Made by a program: the position numbers and the translations under genes. Below, piece after piece: positions 1 through 8,227 of a stretch of DNA of 15,271 bases. How positions within the stretch are numbered: the first letter of the stretch is position 1; the number at the start of each line of letters is the position of its first letter. Source of the DNA: CAZEJK01 sp964512045 (GTDB lineage Bacteria > Acidobacteriota > Thermoanaerobaculia > Thermoanaerobaculales > Sulfomarinibacteraceae); contig CAZEJK010000123.1 in NCBI GenBank assembly GCA_964512045.1, positions 1-15,271 of the forward strand, read 5' to 3'. Below the pieces are notes generated by a model. The model saw nothing but the letters and a program-made list of their open reading frames with translations. It was not told the origin of the DNA and did not search any database.

Positions 1-708
<708 letters not shown>

Positions 709-712
709 ACCG

Positions 713-1882
713 GTGCGAGCCGAGATCCATCTGGCGTTGCGCTACCTGATCGGGCTGCGGCGCAGGACCCATGTCGCCACGGTCACCCTGATCTCTCTGG
801 TCGGGCTGGCGCTCGGGGTGATCGCGCTGGTCGTCACGCTGGCACTTCTCGAAGGTTTTCAGGACACCGTGCGCGAACGGGTCATCAGTAGCTCGGCGCA
901 CGCCCGCGTGCGACCGCCCACCGGCCGAGTCCTGGACGACCCGGAGGCGGTCGTGGCGCGCGTTCGCGAGGCCGTCCCGCATGCGGAGGTGTCCACCGTG
1001 GTGCGTGGGATCTGTCTGGTGAGCGCGACCTACGATGCGGTACCGGCGACGGTGGAGGGCCGTGCCGACGTCGACGTGACAACCGTTGATCGGGTGGTGG
1101 CGGCGCGCCTGGTCGTCGGCGCGGGTGATCGCCTGCGCCTGGTCTCGCCACGATCACGGCTGACGCCGATGGGGCCGCTTCCCATCCGGCTCGAGGTGGA
1201 GATCTCCGCGGTCGAGCTGGGCTCGCGAAACGAGGAGCAGGGATTGGTTCGTGTGCCGATCGCTCTGGCGCAGAAATTGCTTTACGGGGAGCCGGTAGTC
1301 GAGGCCGTGGAGGTGCGAGATGTCGAGGACCCGTGGGGCGTGGCGCGGACAGTGCGTCGGGCGTTGAGCGTCGACGCTGAAGCCGGTGGTGCGGCAGTCG
1401 AGCCAGTCGTGGTGGACGGGTTTGAGGAGCTGCATCGCTCGCTGTTCCTGGCGCTCTTTTTGGAGCGTGCCATGATCTTTGTGGCCGTCAGTCTGATGCT
1501 CGTGGTTGCTGCGTTGAACCTGCTGTGCAACGTTGCGATGTTGGCGGCGGAGAAGCGCCGGGATCTGGCGGTCCTCGCTGGTCTCGGTCTGTCGCCACGC
1601 CGCATCCGGCGGCTGTTCCTGTGCATCGGCACCGGTATCGGGCTTGCGGGCGCTGTAGTTGGCACCGTGATCGGTGTCGGCCTTGCGCGGTTCCTGGACG
1701 CCACAGGACTGCTGCGCCTCGAGCGGGGTGTGTTCTCGGTCTCCTCGGTGCCGTTCTCGGTGGAGCCGGGAACAGTCCTTATCGTCGGGGTGATGGCGCT
1801 GGCGCTGGCCGCAGGCGCGTCGTACCTGCCGGCGCGTGCGGTGGCGCGACGGCAGCCGGTGGAAGGCTTCCGATATGAGTGA
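713..1882 (+). CDS. lolC: LolC/LolE-family lipoprotein-releasing permease
   Basis: Inner-membrane subunit of the Lol ABC transporter, which extracts mature lipoproteins from the inner membrane and hands them to LolA. The 389-residue length and layout fit: a short N-terminus with ALRYLIGLRRR, TM1 at about 21-45, a periplasmic MacB-type domain at about 46-250, then TM2 (about 252-278), TM3 (about 301-328) and TM4 (about 353-373). The cytoplasmic loop EKRRDLAVLAGLGLSPRRIRR (about 280-300) is the FtsX-type coupling region. The GTG start was chosen because its N-terminus matches the family. A GGAGG at 693-697 is 15 bases away, so initiation may rely on coupling to lysS. Only one permease gene is present beside lolD, so it may form a homodimer (LolF-like) or pair with a distant LolE. 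A generic FtsX-type export permease is the alternative, but the lolD and bamA neighbours favour Lol. Confidence 0.88.
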   Translation: MRAEIHLALRYLIGLRRRTHVATVTLISLVGLALGVIALVVTLALLEGFQDTVRERVISSSAHARVRPPTGRVLDDPEAVVARVREAVPHAEVSTVVRGICLVSATYDAVPATVEGRADVDVTTVDRVVAARLVVGAGDRLRLVSPRSRLTPMGPLPIRLEVEISAVELGSRNEEQGLVRVPIALAQKLLYGEPVVEAVEVRDVEDPWGVARTVRRALSVDAEAGGAAVEPVVVDGFEELHRSLFLALFLERAMIFVAVSLMLVVAALNLLCNVAMLAAEKRRDLAVLAGLGLSPRRIRRLFLCIGTGIGLAGAVVGTVIGVGLARFLDATGLLRLERGVFSVSSVPFSVEPGTVLIVGVMALALAAGASYLPARAVARRQPVEGFRYE

Positions 1883-2591
1883 GGGGGGCGCCGTCGTTCA
1901 GCTCAGTGGGGTCTCGAAGGGCTACGGTGAGGGCGTCAAGCGAGTGGAGGTGCTCACCCAGCTCGACCTCGAGCTCGCCAACGGCGAGATGCTCGCGGTG
2001 GTCGGTCCGTCGGGGGTCGGCAAGAGCACGCTGCTCCATCTGGTCGGTCTGCTCGACCGGCCCGAGCACGGCGTGGTGCGGGTCGAGGGCATCGACGTCG
2101 GCGGTCTGTCAGAGGATGAGCGCGCCGAGATGCGCAACCAGCGGATCGGCTTCGTCTTCCAGCACCACTCGTTGCTGGACGAGCTGGATGCTGTGGACAA
2201 TGTTGCCATACCGCTGCGGATCGCCGGGCAGCGGACGCGTCCGGCGCGAAAACGGGCCACCGAGCTGCTCGAGCGCGTCGGCTTGGCTGAGCGGCTGCAC
2301 CACTTTCCAGATCAGCTCTCGGGCGGCGAGCAGCAGAGGGTGGCGGTCGCGCGGGCGCTGGCTGCTGGGCCGCGGCTGCTGCTGGCCGACGAGCCGACCG
2401 GAAACCTCGATCGCAGCAGCACCGATGAGGTGTTCGATCTGGTCCAGCAGCTGCATTTGCTGGAGGGTTTGAGTTCCATTATAGTGACGCACAACGAACA
2501 GCTGGCCCGCCGATGCAGTCGGATCTTTCGATTGGAGCGAGCGGGTCCTCCGGTACACAGCGAGAGCACGGCTGCCGAGGTGTCGGCGTGA
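1875..2591 (+). CDS. lolD: LolD-type ABC transporter ATPase
   Basis: Cytoplasmic ATPase that powers lipoprotein release together with the LolC-like permease. The 238-residue protein shows Walker A GPSGVGKS (44-51), Q-loop Gln96 in FVFQHH, signature LSGGEQ (148-153), Walker B LLLADEP (168-174, catalytic Glu173) and H-loop His206. The HHSLLDELDAVDNVAIPL stretch is typical of the LolD/MacB/FtsE branch. The ATG at 1875 gives the family N-terminus (VVQLSGVSKGYGEG) and has GGAAGG upstream. It overlaps the end of the permease gene by 8 bases, which indicates translational coupling. An in-frame upstream start at 1836 would add 13 residues encoded within the permease gene and is less likely. Context separates it from MacB or FtsE, which are similar in sequence. 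Confidence 0.93.
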   Translation: MSEGGAVVQLSGVSKGYGEGVKRVEVLTQLDLELANGEMLAVVGPSGVGKSTLLHLVGLLDRPEHGVVRVEGIDVGGLSEDERAEMRNQRIGFVFQHHSLLDELDAVDNVAIPLRIAGQRTRPARKRATELLERVGLAERLHHFPDQLSGGEQQRVAVARALAAGPRLLLADEPTGNLDRSSTDEVFDLVQQLHLLEGLSSIIVTHNEQLARRCSRIFRLERAGPPVHSESTAAEVSA

Positions 2592-2665
2592 TGCGTGTCC
2601 GTGCTCTTGCGGGTTTGAAGATCGTGGTCCACGACGCCGTGGCACCGTGCTGCCGCAGGTGATCC
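2592..2665 (+). promoter_or_regulatory. lolD-clpC spacer with a short perfect dyad
   Basis: This 74-base gap is one of the few spacers in the envelope block. It contains TCGTGGTCCACGA at 2622-2634, a perfect 6-bp dyad around one central T and a possible operator half-site pair. It lies 31 bases before the clpC start. The clpC ribosome site is AGGTGA just before the ATG. I see no good -35/-10 pair and no intrinsic terminator, so a separate clpC promoter is only a possibility. Confidence 0.25.
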
Positions 2666-5104
2666 ATGTTCGAGAAGCTCGATGAGAACGCACGTCGCGC
2701 CCTTTTCTTCGCTCGCTACGAGGCGGGCCAGGCCGGCGCAAGCGCGATCGGCACCGAGCATCTCGTGCTCGGAATGCTGCGCGAGTCCGACGAGTCGCTG
2801 ACCGAGGTGCTGCAGCAGCTCCATGTGGATCCGGCTGCTCTGAAGCGAGAGCTCGCTGCACACCAGTCTGTGGTGCAGCGGGCGACCATCGGACCGGATC
2901 TTCCGCTCACCGAGGCGAGCAAGAAGGCGCTGGTGTTTGCAGTCCATGAAGCCGGGGCGCTCGGGCACGAGTCGGTCGGCACCGAGCATCTGCTGCTGGG
3001 GCTGCTCCGGGTCGGCGAGAGCGAGACGGGACGAACCCTCGAACGCCACGGCGCCAGTCTGCATGAGTCGCGGCGTGTCATTGGAAGGCTGGCCAAGGAA
3101 CGAGCGTCGTCGGCGGCCGGTCAAGAGCAGCCGTACCTCAGAGAGTATGCCCGAGATCTGACCGAGCTGGCCGCCGAGGGTGCGTTCGACCCCTTGATCG
3201 GCCGGGAACGGGAGCTGGATCGGATCATCCAGATCCTGACGCGGCGGACCAAGAACAACCCTCTGCTCATCGGAGATGCGGGTGTCGGAAAGTCGGCGCT
3301 CGTCGAGGGGCTGGCCTCGCGGATCGTCGATGGGCGGGTGCCGGCGCTGCTCATGGGCCGGTCGATCGTGTCGCTCGATCTGTCGTTGCTGGTTGCCGGC
3401 ACGAAGTACCGCGGGCAGTTCGAGGAGCGGCTCAAGGGGCTGTTGGGCGAGCTGAGGCGCAGCCCGGGCATCATCGTGTTCATCGACGAGATCCACACGT
3501 TGATTGGAACCGGCTCCGCGGAAGGGTCGCTCGATGCGGCGAACATCCTCAAGCCGGCACTGTCGCGCGGCGAGGTGAGCTGTATCGGCGCGACCACGGT
3601 GCGGGAGTACCGGCGGTTCATCGAGAAGGACCGTGCGCTGTCGCGCCGGTTCCAGCCGGTGATGGTCCAGCAGCCGGGCGAGGAGGAGACCCTGTCGATC
3701 CTCCGCGGTGTGCAGTCGCGTTACGAGTCCTACCACGGCGTGCGCTACGCCGAGGAGGCGGTCGTGCTGTCCACCAGCCTGGCGGGTCGATACCTGCCCG
3801 ATCGGGCGTTCCCGGACAAGGCGATCGATGTGCTCGACGAGGCGGGGGCGCGGGTCAAGCTGCGCCAGGCGGCGCCGTTGACCGCCCAGCGTCAGCTGGA
3901 GACGCGCATCGCGCAGGTTGTGTCCGAGATGAAGGCCGCCATCTCGGCCAAGCTGTTCGAGCAAGCCGTCAGCCTGCGCGAGGAGGAGCTGGCGTTGCGA
4001 GACCAGCTCGGGGAGCTGCGGAGCGAGCAAGCGGGTCCGCCTGCCGAGACGCCGGTCGTATCCGCCGGTGTGGTTGAGGATGTCGTCGCGTCCTGGACCG
4101 GTATCCCTGTCAACGCGATTCAGGAGAGTGAGGCGGAGCGGCTGGAGCACATGGAGTCGATCCTCCGCCAGCGGATCGTTGGTCAGGACGAGGCGATCTC
4201 CGCCGTTGCTCGCGCGATCCGGCGGAGTCGGCTCGGGGTGACCAGCCCGAAGCGGCCGATCGGATCGTTTATCTTCCTGGGCCCATCCGGCGTCGGCAAG
4301 ACGGAGCTCACCCGTCAGCTCGCAGCCTTCCTCTTCCACGATCCGCGACGGCTGGTCCGCTTCGACATGTCGGAGTACATGGAGCGGCATACGACCTCCC
4401 GGTTGATCGGATCTCCCCCTGGCTACGTCGGCTTCGAGGAGGGCGGGCAGCTGGCCGAGCAGATCCGCAGGAACCCGTACTCGGTGGTGCTGCTGGACGA
4501 GATCGAGAAGGCCCACGACGAGATCTCGAACCTGCTGCTGCAGGTTCTCGAGGACGGCCGTCTGACCGACAGCTACGGCGAGACCGTGGACTTCACCAAC
4601 ACCATTATCATCATGACGTCGAACCTCGGCGGACGGACGCTGGCCGACAGCAGCCGGCTCGGGTTCGGGGAGCGACGCGAGTCGCCGAGCCACTCGGAGA
4701 TCTCGGAGACGATCGACCGCGAGCTGCGGCGGCATTTCCGTCCCGAGTTTCTGAACCGGATCGACGACATCATCGTCTTCGAGCCCCTCGGCGCGGAGCA
4801 CATGCTGCAGATCGTGTCCTTCCTGCTGGCCGAGACGGCCGAGAACCTCGAGCACCGCCGGATTCAGATTGAGTTCGACCCCGACCTGCCGACCTGGCTG
4901 CTGCAGCGTGCGGGGATCGATCAGAGCACGGGGGCGCGCCCGTTGCGCCGGGCCGTGCAACGCTGGGTGGAGGATGCTGTGTCGGACTACCTGATCGCCC
5001 ATCGGATCCAGGGGGCGACAGAGCTGACGGTGCGTCTTGTTGACAGTCGCCCGGTTATTGTTGATGCAACTCAAACGGTGATGCAGTCACTGGAGAGCTC
5101 GTGA
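2666..5104 (+). CDS. clpC: ClpC-type AAA+ unfoldase (Clp protease ATP-binding subunit)
   Basis: Hsp100 unfoldase that threads substrates into the ClpP peptidase. The 812 residues show two Clp_N repeats (about 1-70 and 78-145; each has an EH(L)LGLLR-like segment), AAA+ domain D1 with Walker A GDAGVGKS (203-210), pore loop KYRG (247-250) and Walker B VFIDEIH (271-277), a middle segment, and D2 with Walker A GPSGVGKT (539-546), pore loop GYVG (586-589) and Walker B LLDEIE. The middle segment around 425-450 (KLFEQAVSLREEELALRDQL) resembles a UVR motif, the mark of ClpC rather than ClpA, and is far shorter than the ClpB coiled-coil domain. LGF at 665-667 sits where ClpA/ClpC carry the ClpP-docking loop, so partnership with ClpP is expected. 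clpP is not in the window. The stop codon overlaps the bamA GTG by 4 bases, placing this unfoldase inside the outer-membrane assembly operon. Confidence 0.94.
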   Translation: MFEKLDENARRALFFARYEAGQAGASAIGTEHLVLGMLRESDESLTEVLQQLHVDPAALKRELAAHQSVVQRATIGPDLPLTEASKKALVFAVHEAGALGHESVGTEHLLLGLLRVGESETGRTLERHGASLHESRRVIGRLAKERASSAAGQEQPYLREYARDLTELAAEGAFDPLIGRERELDRIIQILTRRTKNNPLLIGDAGVGKSALVEGLASRIVDGRVPALLMGRSIVSLDLSLLVAGTKYRGQFEERLKGLLGELRRSPGIIVFIDEIHTLIGTGSAEGSLDAANILKPALSRGEVSCIGATTVREYRRFIEKDRALSRRFQPVMVQQPGEEETLSILRGVQSRYESYHGVRYAEEAVVLSTSLAGRYLPDRAFPDKAIDVLDEAGARVKLRQAAPLTAQRQLETRIAQVVSEMKAAISAKLFEQAVSLREEELALRDQLGELRSEQAGPPAETPVVSAGVVEDVVASWTGIPVNAIQESEAERLEHMESILRQRIVGQDEAISAVARAIRRSRLGVTSPKRPIGSFIFLGPSGVGKTELTRQLAAFLFHDPRRLVRFDMSEYMERHTTSRLIGSPPGYVGFEEGGQLAEQIRRNPYSVVLLDEIEKAHDEISNLLLQVLEDGRLTDSYGETVDFTNTIIIMTSNLGGRTLADSSRLGFGERRESPSHSEISETIDRELRRHFRPEFLNRIDDIIVFEPLGAEHMLQIVSFLLAETAENLEHRRIQIEFDPDLPTWLLQRAGIDQSTGARPLRRAVQRWVEDAVSDYLIAHRIQGATELTVRLVDSRPVIVDATQTVMQSLESS

Positions 5105-7551
5105 AGCGAACCCATTTTCCCCCTGTCAAGGCGTTGGTCACAGCGACGATGGTGCTCCTGTCCGCGGCCGTTCTGGTCCCGACGACGATGGCACAGGATG
5201 TCGCTGCAGACTCCCAACCGATCATCGATGAGGTGGTGATCGAGGGCGGCGTGACGCTCACCATCGATACGGTGGCGTACTACCTCGGCCTGGAGGCGGG
5301 CGATCCCCTCGACATGGAGATGATCGAGGAAGGCTACCGCCGTCTCTGGGACTCGGGCCTGTTCGAGTCGCTGCGGATCGAGGTGGAGCCTCTCGAGGAG
5401 GGGAGAGTCCGCCTGTTCGTGACCGTGACGGAGCGTCCGTTCGTCTCAGCCGTCGTGTTCGAGGGGAACAAGAAGCTCACGGCGAACACGATCAAGGACA
5501 AGCTCGATGAGCGCAGGGTTGACCTGCCGCGCAACGTCCCCCTCAGGCTGTCGGAGATCGAGCGGATCCAGACAGCGCTCGAGGAGGTCTACCGCGAGGA
5601 GGGCTTCCAGTCGGCGGAGATCTCCTATGAGCTCGAGCAGGTGTCGCGCACGGAGCGCCGGGTGGTGTTCAACATCCGGGAAGGCGGCAAGGTCAAGATC
5701 AAGGAGATCGAGTTCGCCGGCAACGAGGTGTTCAGTGACGGTCGCCTGCGCGGTGCCATGAAGAAGGTCAAGGAGAAGCGGCTGTGGAGACCGTGGGGGA
5801 AGAAGATCATCTTCTCCAAGGTCGGCTGGGAGGAGGACAAGGAGAACCTCCGCAAGTTCTACATGAACCACGGCTACAAGGACGTCAAGATCGGCACGCC
5901 GGAGCTGGAGATGGTGGCGAAACGGCCGGACGCCGAGACGTTGAAGAAGAAGAAGTTCCGTATGCACGTCACGATTCCGGTCGAGGAGGGTGAGCCGTAC
6001 GACATCGGCGAGCTGCGAGTGACCGGCACCGAGGTCTTCGACGGTGACGTGCTGCGCAAGGTCTTCGAGGTCTCGCCCGGCGACCGCTACTCGTACAAGG
6101 CGGTCGAGGACGGGATGGAGACCATCCGCAACCTGTATCACAACCGCGGCTATATCTACGCCTACACCAACGAGGTTCTTCAGGACCGCGAGGACGAGGA
6201 CTACGTTGTCGACGTCACCGTCGACGTCTTCGAAGGTGATCGGTATCGCCTGGGACGGCTGGAGTTCAGCGGCAACACGACCACCATGGACAAGGTGTTG
6301 CGACGGGAGTTCCTGGTTCCGGAAGGCTCGTGGATGAACATGGGGTCGTTCCGCCGGTCGGTGTTCAAGGTCAACGCGTTGGGCTACTTCAAGCTCGAGG
6401 AGGATCCGCTGGAGTTCGACTTCGACGAGGAGAACAAGCGCGTCAACGTGGTGGTGAAGGGCGAGGAGGTCGGCCGCAACGATATCCAGTTCGGTGCAGG
6501 CTACTCGGAGCGTGACGGTTTCTTCGGTCAGGTCCAGTTCAACACGCGCAACTTCCTCGGTCGCGGTGAGATCCTTGGCGTTTCGCTGCAGACGGGTCGG
6601 CGCGCGGACTTCTACCAGCTCAACTTCACCGAGCCGTTCCTTTTCGATCGCCGGATCCTGCTCGGCGGCTCCGTCTTCAAGACGAACATCGATATCCAAG
6701 ACTTCTACCGGGAGACCACCGGCGCGAGCGTGTCGCTCGGCTTCGGCCTGCGGGTGTTCGACTCCCTGACGTTTCTCGCGTCCTATGAGGATGTGCTCTC
6801 GCGGTTCACGGTTGCCCGAACCGGTGGTATCGGCGGCGACCTCGGTGGTCATCAGCGGCCGATCGGCCTCCGTCCGACCGACGGCGAGGAGGATCGACTG
6901 CTCAACTTCGAGGAGTTCGCCGGGACGATCACCGCTTTCACCCCCGGCTACCTGTTCGACTCCCGAGATGATCCGTTCGATCCGAACCGTGGGCGAAGGA
7001 TCACCCTCCGGGCCCGGTTCGCCGGCGGTCCGTTCGGGGGCGACTTCGACTACATCCGGCCGGAGCTCGGGATCTCGATGTTCAAGCCTGTGACGAAGCG
7101 AACGATCTTCGCCTTCAACATCGAGGCCGGGCAGTTCTACACCTACGACGACTCTGATATCCCGATCTATGAGCGGTACCGTCTCGGTGGGGACCGGAGC
7201 CTGCGAGGCATTCCGTACTACACTGTGGTGCCGATCGACGCGGACGGGAGCTTCTACCGCACGGAAGGCGGCTCCTTGCTCGGTGGCGATCGCTACTGGC
7301 TATTGAATCTGGAGTACCAGTTCCGACTGGGCGGACCGGTGAAGCTCGTCCTGTTCACGGATCTTGGTAACACCTATCACGAGGATCAGGGCTGGGAGAT
7401 GGGTGAGTACCGGCATACCGCGGGTGTGGAGCTGCGGGTGTTCTTGCCGGTGTTCCAGGCCCCCTTGCGCTTCATCTACGGGTACAATCTGGACCCGCTG
7501 CCGACCGAGGAGTCGTCCGACTTCCAGTTCTCGATCGGAACGACATTCTGA
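5101..7551 (+). CDS. bamA: BamA outer-membrane beta-barrel assembly protein
   Basis: Central Omp85 component of the BAM complex, which folds and inserts beta-barrel proteins into the outer membrane. The 816-residue protein has a signal peptide (cleavage likely after TMA, residue 31). Five POTRA domains follow, at about 40-113, 114-195, 196-297, 298-379 and 380-457; each begins with a variant of the I-x-x-I-x-F/V-x-G-N pattern. A barrel runs from 458 to 816. The final residue is Phe (FSIGTTF), the classic barrel signal. The conserved lid-loop motif reads LRGI at 701-704, where most members have (V/L)RGF or RGY. POTRA3 carries a basic insertion (KRLWRPWGKK and LKKKK). The GTG start overlaps the clpC stop (GTGA) and has GGAG 5 bases upstream. 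Neighbouring ompH and lpxD confirm BamA rather than TamA. Confidence 0.95.
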   Translation: MKRTHFPPVKALVTATMVLLSAAVLVPTTMAQDVAADSQPIIDEVVIEGGVTLTIDTVAYYLGLEAGDPLDMEMIEEGYRRLWDSGLFESLRIEVEPLEEGRVRLFVTVTERPFVSAVVFEGNKKLTANTIKDKLDERRVDLPRNVPLRLSEIERIQTALEEVYREEGFQSAEISYELEQVSRTERRVVFNIREGGKVKIKEIEFAGNEVFSDGRLRGAMKKVKEKRLWRPWGKKIIFSKVGWEEDKENLRKFYMNHGYKDVKIGTPELEMVAKRPDAETLKKKKFRMHVTIPVEEGEPYDIGELRVTGTEVFDGDVLRKVFEVSPGDRYSYKAVEDGMETIRNLYHNRGYIYAYTNEVLQDREDEDYVVDVTVDVFEGDRYRLGRLEFSGNTTTMDKVLRREFLVPEGSWMNMGSFRRSVFKVNALGYFKLEEDPLEFDFDEENKRVNVVVKGEEVGRNDIQFGAGYSERDGFFGQVQFNTRNFLGRGEILGVSLQTGRRADFYQLNFTEPFLFDRRILLGGSVFKTNIDIQDFYRETTGASVSLGFGLRVFDSLTFLASYEDVLSRFTVARTGGIGGDLGGHQRPIGLRPTDGEEDRLLNFEEFAGTITAFTPGYLFDSRDDPFDPNRGRRITLRARFAGGPFGGDFDYIRPELGISMFKPVTKRTIFAFNIEAGQFYTYDDSDIPIYERYRLGGDRSLRGIPYYTVVPIDADGSFYRTEGGSLLGGDRYWLLNLEYQFRLGGPVKLVLFTDLGNTYHEDQGWEMGEYRHTAGVELRVFLPVFQAPLRFIYGYNLDPLPTEESSDFQFSIGTTF

Positions 7552-7695
7552 GGGTGGCGGGTGGACGATGGACTCGGGTGGACTCGGGCGGAGAAGCAGC
7601 CGCCACGTGCTCGATCAGGACGGGACGAGCAGAGCAGACAAAATGATGACCTGCGCTCGCGAACGCGGGTGTGAATCGAACGAGGAGGTTTGGAA
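7552..7695 (+). other. bamA-ompH spacer with tandem repeat and long-range inverted repeat
   Basis: These 144 bases separate bamA from ompH. TGGACTCGGG occurs twice in direct tandem at 7569-7578 and 7579-7588. The pair lies inside a perfect 7-bp inverted repeat, GTGGCGG at 7554-7560 and CCGCCAC at 7600-7606. No T-tract follows, so an ordinary intrinsic terminator is not supported, and I find no convincing -35/-10 pair. A structured mRNA segment or processing site is possible but unproven. Confidence 0.3.
7683..7688 (+). promoter_or_regulatory. Strong ribosome binding site of ompH
   Basis: AGGAGG, a full Shine-Dalgarno match, lies 7 bases before the ATG at 7696. It decides that start over the in-frame TTG at 7690, which is only one base downstream of it. 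It is the best ribosome site in the block and fits a highly translated periplasmic chaperone. Confidence 0.8.
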
Positions 7696-8220
7696 ATGTC
7701 GCGTGTGAAGCTGATCTGTGTCGGTATCGGAGTGGTCGTGTTGAGCCTGGTCGCGATGAGCGCCGAGGCCCAGGGTGCGAAGCTGGCAGTCATCGATGTG
7801 CAGCGTGTGGTCCAGGAGTCGGACAAGGGCAAGGAAGCGATCCAGCAGATTCAGGCGATGGCCGAGGAGAAAGGCCAGCAGGCGCAGGCCCGGCAGCAGG
7901 AGCTCGTCCAGCTGCGCGAGCAGCTCGAGAAGCAGCGCCTGACCCTGTCCCAGGAACGGCTCGAGTCGCTGACGCAGGACATCCAGAGCAAGCGGGTGGA
8001 GCTCGAGCGGTTCAACGAGGATGCTCAGCGCGAGCTGCAGGCCGCAGAGCGGAGGATGCTGGGCCAGCTCGAGCAGGAGATCCTTCCGGTGATCGATCAG
8101 ATCGGGAGCGAAGAAGGGTACACATTGATCTTCAACAAGTTCCAGTCGGGTCTGGTGTACGCCGCTCAGGCGGTGGACATCACCGACGAGGTGATCCGTC
8201 GGTACAACATGTCCCAGTGA
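7696..8220 (+). CDS. skp: OmpH/Skp-family periplasmic chaperone
   Basis: Skp-type chaperones hold unfolded outer-membrane proteins in the periplasm and deliver them to BamA. The 174-residue product begins with a signal peptide ending AEA (cleavage likely after residue 25). It continues with KLAVIDVQRVVQESDKGKEA, the OmpH family N-terminal strand and helix. A long Gln/Glu/Arg-rich coiled coil (about 45-125) forms the tentacle, and a C-terminal return strand region (GYTLIFNKFQSGLVYAAQAVDIT) ends the fold. Length and order match the family. The ATG at 7696 is fixed by the AGGAGG site. It sits between bamA and lpxD, the standard position of this gene. The stop is 7 bases before the lpxD GTG. Confidence 0.92.
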   Translation: MSRVKLICVGIGVVVLSLVAMSAEAQGAKLAVIDVQRVVQESDKGKEAIQQIQAMAEEKGQQAQARQQELVQLREQLEKQRLTLSQERLESLTQDIQSKRVELERFNEDAQRELQAAERRMLGQLEQEILPVIDQIGSEEGYTLIFNKFQSGLVYAAQAVDITDEVIRRYNMSQ

Positions 8221-8227
8221 GCCCGCA

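Noticed and set aside
2312..5074. Minus-strand open frame of 920 residues opposite lolD and clpC
   Set aside because: The opposite strand encodes intact LolD and ClpC with all motifs; the antisense translation is rich in Arg, Leu and Gln with no domain, as expected from GC-skewed codon shadows.
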